This document shows positions 5,318 to 7,449 of a stretch of DNA of 7,449 nt, piece after piece. This stretch comes from Oscillospiraceae bacterium (lineage in GTDB: Bacteria > Bacillota > Clostridia > Oscillospirales > Ruminococcaceae): assembly GCA_016303235.1 (NCBI GenBank), contig JAEDMB010000095.1:1-7449 (forward strand), written 5' to 3'. Made by a program: the position numbers and the translations under genes. The notes below the pieces were generated by a model that saw only the letters and a program-made list of their open reading frames with translations, was not told the DNA's origin and did not search any database. How positions within the stretch are numbered: position 1 is the stretch's first letter; each line of letters starts with the position of its first letter.

Positions 5318-6268
5318 ATGGATACACTTTATTTAGTTATACCCTGCTACAATGAAGAAGAAGTTCTTCCCGAAACTTCTTCACAGCTTAAAAAGAAAAT
5401 TGTAAGCCTTGTTGCAAAAGGTAAAATTTCCGCACAGAGCCGTATAGTATTCGTCAATGATGGCTCTAAGGACAAGACATGGGAAATTATTTCAAAGCTC
5501 CACGAAGAAGATAAAATCTTTCAGGGAATAAAACTTTCAAGAAATAAAGGTCATCAGAATGCACTTCTCTGCGGTCTTATGACTGTTAAAGACCACTGCG
5601 ATATGACTATTTCACTCGATGCCGATTTACAGGACGATATAAATGCTATCGATGAAATGGTTGACAAATACTATGAAGGCTGTGATGTTGTATACGGCGT
5701 AAGAAGTGCAAGAGATACTGATACATTCTTTAAAAAATTCACTGCCGAGGGATTTTATAAGGTCATGAAAATGATGGGGGCTGATGTTGTTTTCAATCAT
5801 GCGGATTACCGTCTTATGAGCAGGAGAGCTTTGGACGGACTTCAGAATTTTAAGGAAGTAAATCTCTTTCTCAGAGGAGTAGTTCCTATGATTGGCTACA
5901 AAAGTGATTCCGTATACTATGAGCGTAAGGAACGTTTTGCAGGTGAATCAAAATATCCATTGAAGAAAATGCTTGCATTTGCTTGGGAGGGTATAACATC
6001 ACTTTCTACAAAGCCTATCAAAATGATTTCAATGCTCGGCGGACTTATTTTTATAGTCAGCATTATAATGCTGATTTACTCCGTAGTACGTCATTTTATG
6101 GGTGCGACTGAAATAGGCTGGACTTCAACTATTGTATCAATATGGGCAATAGGAGGACTTCAGCTCCTTGCAATAGGAATTATCGGTGAATATATCGGAA
6201 AAGTTTATCTCGAAACTAAGGAACGTCCGAAATTTATCGTTGAAAAATACCTTTCAGATGATGAATAA
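5318..6268 (+). CDS. GtrB/CsbB-type polyprenyl-phosphate glycosyltransferase (GT2)
   Basis: This is a 316-residue family 2 glycosyltransferase of the DPM1-like branch (GtrB, CsbB, ArnC). It transfers a sugar from a nucleotide donor to undecaprenyl phosphate at the inner face of the membrane. The GT-A domain shows VIPCYNEEEVL (7-17), VNDGSKDKT (46-54), LSRNKGHQNALLCG (73-86) and the metal/donor motif SLDADLQDD (99-107). HADYRLMSRRAL (161-172) and RFAGESKYPLKKM (206-218), typical of this branch, follow. Two C-terminal helices (about 238-259 and 270-292) end in the conserved GEYIGKVYLETKERPKFIVEK. Length and layout are normal and complete. GGAGG lies 9 nt before the ATG, and the gene begins 15 nt after the GT-C-like gene, so the two form an operon. 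The likely partnership is lipid-linked sugar supplied to the GT-C enzyme, as in Gtr-type three-component systems; a GtrA/GtcA flippase is absent here. The sugar is unknown. Confidence 0.93.
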   Translation: MDTLYLVIPCYNEEEVLPETSSQLKKKIVSLVAKGKISAQSRIVFVNDGSKDKTWEIISKLHEEDKIFQGIKLSRNKGHQNALLCGLMTVKDHCDMTISLDADLQDDINAIDEMVDKYYEGCDVVYGVRSARDTDTFFKKFTAEGFYKVMKMMGADVVFNHADYRLMSRRALDGLQNFKEVNLFLRGVVPMIGYKSDSVYYERKERFAGESKYPLKKMLAFAWEGITSLSTKPIKMISMLGGLIFIVSIIMLIYSVVRHFMGATEIGWTSTIVSIWAIGGLQLLAIGIIGEYIGKVYLETKERPKFIVEKYLSDDE

Positions 6269-6274
6269 AAATAA

Positions 6275-6304
6275 GGGAACGGCTTAAAACCGTTCCCCTT
6301 TTTT
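6275..6304 (+). terminator. Strong bidirectional terminator between convergent operons
   Basis: An 8-bp perfect stem, GGGAACGG (6275-6282) with CCGTTCCC (6290-6297), has a 7-nt loop and is followed on the plus strand by one C and six T (6299-6304), 6 nt after the glycosyltransferase stop. On the minus strand the same hairpin is followed by TTATTTTTATT, so it also ends the Ig-like/sortase operon whose last stop is at 6309. Confidence 0.92.
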
Positions 6305-6308
6305 ATGA

Positions 6309-6701
6309 TTATTTGACGTTTACAGTTACGGAAATATTTTCGTCTGAATCCATCATGACAACTGTTACTGTACAAGTACCTGCTGAAACGGCTGTTATAT
6401 TTCCTGAATCGTCAACAGTTGCTATGCTATTGTCGGAGCTTATCCATATAGGTTTTGAATCCGTTTCAATATCGGTAAGCTCTGCACGACACGTTTCACC
6501 TATCTGAAGTTCTATTTCATATGAACTTTCCTGAATAAATTTACTGCTACTGCTCCCGGAAGATATCTGACTGATTTCAGAACTGCTTTCATCATTGCGT
6601 CCGGAGAGAACTATAAGACATACAGCTACTGCTATTATCATAATAAGAACTGCAAGGCATATTTTAAGTATAATATTTCTGTTTTTGTTTTTTTCACTCA
6701 T
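6309..6701 (-). CDS. Membrane-tethered protein with one BIG_2 Ig-like domain
   Basis: This 130-residue surface protein has a short basic cytoplasmic start (MSEKNKNRN), one transmembrane helix (about 10-33, no lipobox or clear cleavage site, so probably a retained anchor), a Ser/Glu-rich linker (36-58) and a single bacterial Ig-like group 2 domain (about 62-129). The domain shows the usual order: ELQIGET, KPIWISSDNSIATVDDSGNITAVSAGT, and TVTVVMMDSDENISVTVNV. C71 and C110 sit on opposite strands and could form a disulfide; C110 replaces a residue that is usually small in this domain. No LPxTG signal is present. GAGG at 6712-6709 overlaps the TGA stop of the sortase gene and lies 7 nt from the ATG, so translation is coupled to the sortase. 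BIG_2 domains are adhesion or structural modules; the specific role is unknown, perhaps a partner of the sortase substrate. Confidence 0.85.
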   Translation of the reverse strand: MSEKNKNRNIILKICLAVLIMIIAVAVCLIVLSGRNDESSSEISQISSGSSSSKFIQESSYEIELQIGETCRAELTDIETDSKPIWISSDNSIATVDDSGNITAVSAGTCTVTVVMMDSDENISVTVNVK

Positions 6702-6710
6702 ATTAATTCC

Positions 6711-7355
6711 TCACTTTATTTCAATTGCCCTGACCGTAACACGGCTCTGACCGCTCAGAGTACATGTGAAAAGTGTCAAATCCCAGCTGTCATCAGAACC
6801 AAATTCCATAGATTCAATATTATATCCGTCAATTATTTCCGATTGTACTACTTCATAATTATGAGAAATTCCGTCTGTATCGGTAATAACTATAATATCA
6901 CCGCTATTAAGCTCCTGAATCCTGCCGAAATGCGAACGGTAATTATGTGATGCTATTATCAGATTTCCTTCGGAAATACTTCCCTTGTAACGGCATGGAG
7001 ATAATTTAAGATTGGGATAGCTCCATTCACTTATAATGGGAAGTTCAACATCAAGTGACGGAATCAGAATAGTTCCTATATAGTAATTATCGTCTATCCG
7101 GATAGTTTTTTCTTCGGGAACTGTTGTGGATTCTTCATATTCCTGAAAAATATCATTATATGTTGCAGGTTCAATAAATTCAGTTGTCTGAACAGCTGTT
7201 GTATCAGGTATAGCCTCTTTAAGTTCAGTCAGAATTTCGCTTGCATTCTCACTGCTTTCCCTGTCCTGTCTGAAATTTAAAAAAACAAGAAACAATGATG
7301 CCAGAAGCATCATTGTCCCCATTGTTATAAAGCATAAACCTTTTTTATTCTTCAT
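6711..7355 (-). CDS. Sortase (transpeptidase anchoring surface proteins)
   Basis: This 214-residue membrane-bound cysteine transpeptidase cleaves a C-terminal sorting signal and joins the protein to the cell wall. A basic start and helix (about 7-27) anchor it with the catalytic domain outside. A long acidic Ser/Thr linker (28-88) follows, then the sortase barrel from YYIGTILIPSLDVELPII (91-108). The catalytic set is visible: H137 in NLIIASHNYRSHFG, C198 in LTLFTCT and R205 in QSRVTVRA. SPCRYKGS (119-126) and LNSGDIIVI (149-157) fit the fold. The His motif reads SHN rather than the common GH. The ATG is inside the last codons of the upstream wall-anchored protein gene (11-nt overlap, ATGAAGAATAA), with GGAAAG 9 nt upstream. 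That neighbour is its probable substrate. The general pattern resembles clostridial class B/D-type enzymes, but the class is not settled. Confidence 0.93.
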   Translation of the reverse strand: MKNKKGLCFITMGTMMLLASLFLVFLNFRQDRESSENASEILTELKEAIPDTTAVQTTEFIEPATYNDIFQEYEESTTVPEEKTIRIDDNYYIGTILIPSLDVELPIISEWSYPNLKLSPCRYKGSISEGNLIIASHNYRSHFGRIQELNSGDIIVITDTDGISHNYEVVQSEIIDGYNIESMEFGSDDSWDLTLFTCTLSGQSRVTVRAIEIK

Positions 7356-7449
7356 GCTGATTTTCTTTCCTTGAACGTATCCTCAGACCCATTGCTATAA
7401 ATACAATTCCTCCTCCTGCAAGCAGAGGAACAGGCCACCAGAGCTGTCC
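7345..7449 (-). CDS. C-terminal anchor of a cell-wall-anchored (LPxTG-type) protein, 5' part off window
   Basis: Only the last 34 residues are in the window. They read GQLWWPVPLLAGGGIVF..., then a hydrophobic segment to about residue 22 and the charged tail RIRSRKENQHEE before TAA at 7347-7345. This is the classic end of a sortase substrate: a membrane-spanning stretch followed by a basic stop-transfer tail. The 'GQxWWPVP' entry is common directly after LPxT in clostridial sorting signals, so the first visible Gly is probably the G of LPxTG and the cleavage motif is just outside the window. The gene overlaps the sortase gene by 11 nt. The function of the exported part cannot be seen. Confidence 0.8.
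   Translation of the reverse strand, partial: GQLWWPVPLLAGGGIVFIAMGLRIRSRKENQHEE

Overview
This is an AT-rich chromosomal window (roughly one third G+C) from what looks like a Gram-positive Clostridia/Oscillospiraceae bacterium, probably Ruminococcus-like. Three things point there: AGGAGG-type ribosome sites with consensus TTGACA/TATAAT promoters; a lipoprotein, sortase and cell-wall-anchored protein; and a YtaF-type membrane protein typical of endospore-forming lineages. The genus is an inference from sequence style, not a search. No rRNA, tRNA, CRISPR array, insertion sequence or phage gene is visible, and no gap between genes exceeds about 200 bases.

Left part (1-2664, all minus strand). 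Reading in the direction of transcription, the order is: a CxxCxxCC (YkgJ-family) metal-chelating protein with a near-consensus promoter; the membrane protein YtaF; a small Asn/Asp-rich lipoprotein with a perfect EF-hand-like loop; a short XRE-type repressor; and a ComF-like phosphoribosyltransferase whose last residues run off the left edge. The repressor and ComF overlap by 11 nt and are co-transcribed. Hairpins separate the other units. The ones before and after ytaF are unusual because each contains three copies of an arm that can pair in two exclusive ways.

Centre (2665-6304). A divergent promoter region carries a 14-15 bp near-perfect inverted repeat spanning both -35 boxes. Rightward from it runs a two-gene operon: an 812-residue GT-C-like polytopic membrane protein with an inserted extracytoplasmic beta-rich domain, and a GtrB/CsbB-type polyprenyl-phosphate glycosyltransferase. 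In the likely scheme the second gene loads a sugar onto a lipid carrier on the inside and the first transfers it to a surface acceptor on the outside. No flippase is present in the window. The operon ends in a strong bidirectional terminator.

Right part (6309-7449, minus strand). A compact, translationally coupled surface operon reads: the C-terminal anchor of a wall-anchored protein (cut by the window edge just where its LPxT motif should be), a sortase that starts inside the end of that gene, and a membrane-tethered protein with one group-2 bacterial Ig-like domain. This looks like a dedicated sortase/substrate pair with an extra Ig-like partner. It is the most system-like part of the window, together with the glycosylation pair facing it.
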